Shown here piece by piece: positions 62,891 to 64,000 of a DNA stretch of 64,000 bases. Origin of the DNA: JADJXV01 sp964527785 (GTDB lineage: Bacteria > Bacteroidota > Ignavibacteria > Kapaibacteriales > UBA961). The first letter of the stretch is position 1. Every line of letters starts with the position of its first letter. Position numbers and translations under genes: made by a program. The stretch lies in the NCBI GenBank assembly GCA_964527785.1, contig CAZGNO010000001.1, positions 75,155-139,154 on the forward strand, read 5' to 3'. Below the pieces are notes generated by a model that saw only the letters and a list, made by a program, of their open reading frames with translations, had not been told where the DNA came from and did no database searches.

Positions 62891-63787
62891 TTAGTATTGT
62901 TTTTTCTTGAAATTGTTTGTTTTTAGCGACTCAAAAAGCTGTTTTGTTTTAGGGATTGCCGATTGCGAGTTAATATCAAAAAACCAAAAGTGTTCGATGT
63001 CGCCGCGGTTCATACCGAGTTGCATAGTACCCTGCGATTTATGCTCTGCAATTAACCAGTTTACGATAACTTTATAATTTAGGTTGTCCTTAAAACCAAA
63101 CTTCTGTGTACGGTCGAAATCAAACATATAGGTACCGCTTTGGACAGAGGTAATCGGATAGGCAGGTAAGCCGGTAAATCGTGTTTTGGATGTATCAGGT
63201 TTGTCGGTGATGGAGCAGCCGAGAACTACAGGACGCTGCTCAGGTGCAAGTGCCGAGACTGTTTGCAGAGCTAAAATCGTTGCTGCTTTGTGATGACCAT
63301 GTGTATCCGACGTGGGCAATAGACAGAAAATATAGTCGTATTTCTCGCGCAAGATAAGTTCACGGAGCTTTTCCTTTACCCACGTAACATTCCATACCAG
63401 ATTCAAAACTGTATCGCAATCAAGCGTATAATGCGTGTCTTTTTGGTCGAAAAAATAGTAGTTATGAATACCGATATATTTACCACCCGCCATGATTTCT
63501 TTCTTGCGAATTGACGGTAAGTACTCGCGCCCTACTGCTTCATCGGTAAGCTCTTCCCCGTAAATTTCCTCGGCGAGCGTGGAATACTTGAAGCCGGCTT
63601 CGCCGTTGGTAACTACTGCCAAATCTACTTTGCCTTTCAGGTCATGGGTGATTTTATAGACTGTTGCAGCACAACCCGTTTCGTCATCGGGATGAGCATT
63701 TACTATCAGTACTTTGGGTGCATCGCCTGCAGTAAGGGCATTTGCTGCCAAAAACAGTGTTATACAAAATGTAATAATTATGCGCAT
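62891..63787 (-). CDS. PIG-L/LmbE family deacetylase, exported
   Basis: A 298-residue zinc-dependent deacetylase. A signal peptide (ITFCITLFLAANALT) precedes the catalytic motif NAHPDDE (30-36; His32, Asp34 and Asp35 bind or activate zinc), and the third metal His sits in SDTHGHHKAA near 160-169. The family removes N-acetyl groups from amino sugars or similar substrates; this exported form may act on cell-wall or environmental glycans. A second T9SS-type protein gene lies downstream on the same strand. Confidence 0.9.
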   Translation of the reverse strand: MRIIITFCITLFLAANALTAGDAPKVLIVNAHPDDETGCAATVYKITHDLKGKVDLAVVTNGEAGFKYSTLAEEIYGEELTDEAVGREYLPSIRKKEIMAGGKYIGIHNYYFFDQKDTHYTLDCDTVLNLVWNVTWVKEKLRELILREKYDYIFCLLPTSDTHGHHKAATILALQTVSALAPEQRPVVLGCSITDKPDTSKTRFTGLPAYPITSVQSGTYMFDFDRTQKFGFKDNLNYKVIVNWLIAEHKSQGTMQLGMNRGDIEHFWFFDINSQSAIPKTKQLFESLKTNNFKKKQY

Positions 63788-63850
63788 ATTTTCTAATATT
63801 AAATGGTAAGTTAAGTACTATGAAAGAATTAATTGAAAAATAAACTTGCT

Positions 63851-64000
63851 TGTCATGCTGAGTTCATGACAGCCGCCGAGCCGGCTGTAAAATAATGCAA
63901 TGACATAGTAATAAAATATTTACCGATGTCATTCTGAAGGAGTCCTCGACTGAAGAATCCCCGTAAGAACGTGAAAATCTGCTGGACGGATGTGCATACG
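63851..64000 (+). repeat. Dispersed repeat, copy D, running off the window end
   Basis: Begins TGTCATGCTGAGTTCATGACAG and continues with the GCCGCCGAGCC...AATGCAATGACAT segment of copies A and C, then jumps to the GACTGAAGAATCCCCG module. It is cut off by the window end. Confidence 0.75.

Noticed and set aside
1..64000. tRNA and rRNA genes
   Set aside because: No cloverleaf or rRNA-like segments were recognised in the intergenic gaps.

Overview
The window looks like a piece of the chromosome of a free-living bacterium from the Bacteroidota/Chlorobiota side of the FCB group, most plausibly an Ignavibacteria- or Kapabacteria-like lineage. Support: several large secreted proteins with C-terminal type IX secretion (T9SS) sorting domains, promoters resembling the Bacteroidota TTTG-N20-TAnnTTTG pattern, few clear Shine-Dalgarno sites, a cobalamin-dependent ribonucleotide reductase, and moderate G+C. 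The phylum call is inference; there is no rRNA, and I saw no tRNA.

Layout. 0.2-12 kb: outer-membrane protein, GT9 glycosyltransferase, DUF971 protein, FKBP lipoprotein, rpiA, a possible FliK-like protein, DoxX and GIN-domain proteins, then rnr-coaX and a run of small lipoproteins and an NTF2-like protein. 12-22 kb: a GAF/degenerate-GGDEF membrane protein, uppP, an unknown membrane protein and nrdJ interrupted by a 398-residue LAGLIDADG intein. 22-30 kb: miaB, an A+T-rich two-gene ATPase cassette, yraN, a DUF1624-type acyltransferase, a 1.2 kb nearly gene-free stretch holding an AraC-type fragment, a DcuC-type carrier and a disulfide-type Rieske protein. 30-37 kb: a cluster of palindromic repeats, aconitase, a second simpler Rieske protein, msrB, an M42 peptidase and a SpoU methyltransferase. 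37-44 kb: fatty acid hydroxylase, a lone nuoC, a lipoprotein, lepA-lepB, an SPFH protein and a GNAT acetyltransferase. 44-64 kb: four T9SS-type secreted proteins (1431, 1569, 535 and 404 residues) interspersed with ribE, a Gdx guanidinium exporter, a deoxyhypusine-synthase-like enzyme, a receiver-only response regulator and a PIG-L deacetylase.

The window is mostly housekeeping plus cell-envelope and secretion cargo. Themes: envelope building (uppP, GT9, lepB, lipoproteins), RNA and translation quality (rnr, miaB, lepA, SpoU), redox (two Rieske proteins, msrB, nuoC, aconitase) and a surface/secretome island at the 3' end.

The most notable non-coding feature is a family of dispersed repeats, seen in five places, with short terminal inverted repeats and internal hairpins. 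Two copies 18 kb apart in opposite orientation differ at only two positions over 214 bases. The best candidates for something undescribed are the ATPase plus small-partner cassette (23787-25465), the palindrome cluster (30178-30480) and the interleaved operator-like repeats between msrB and the M42 peptidase gene.
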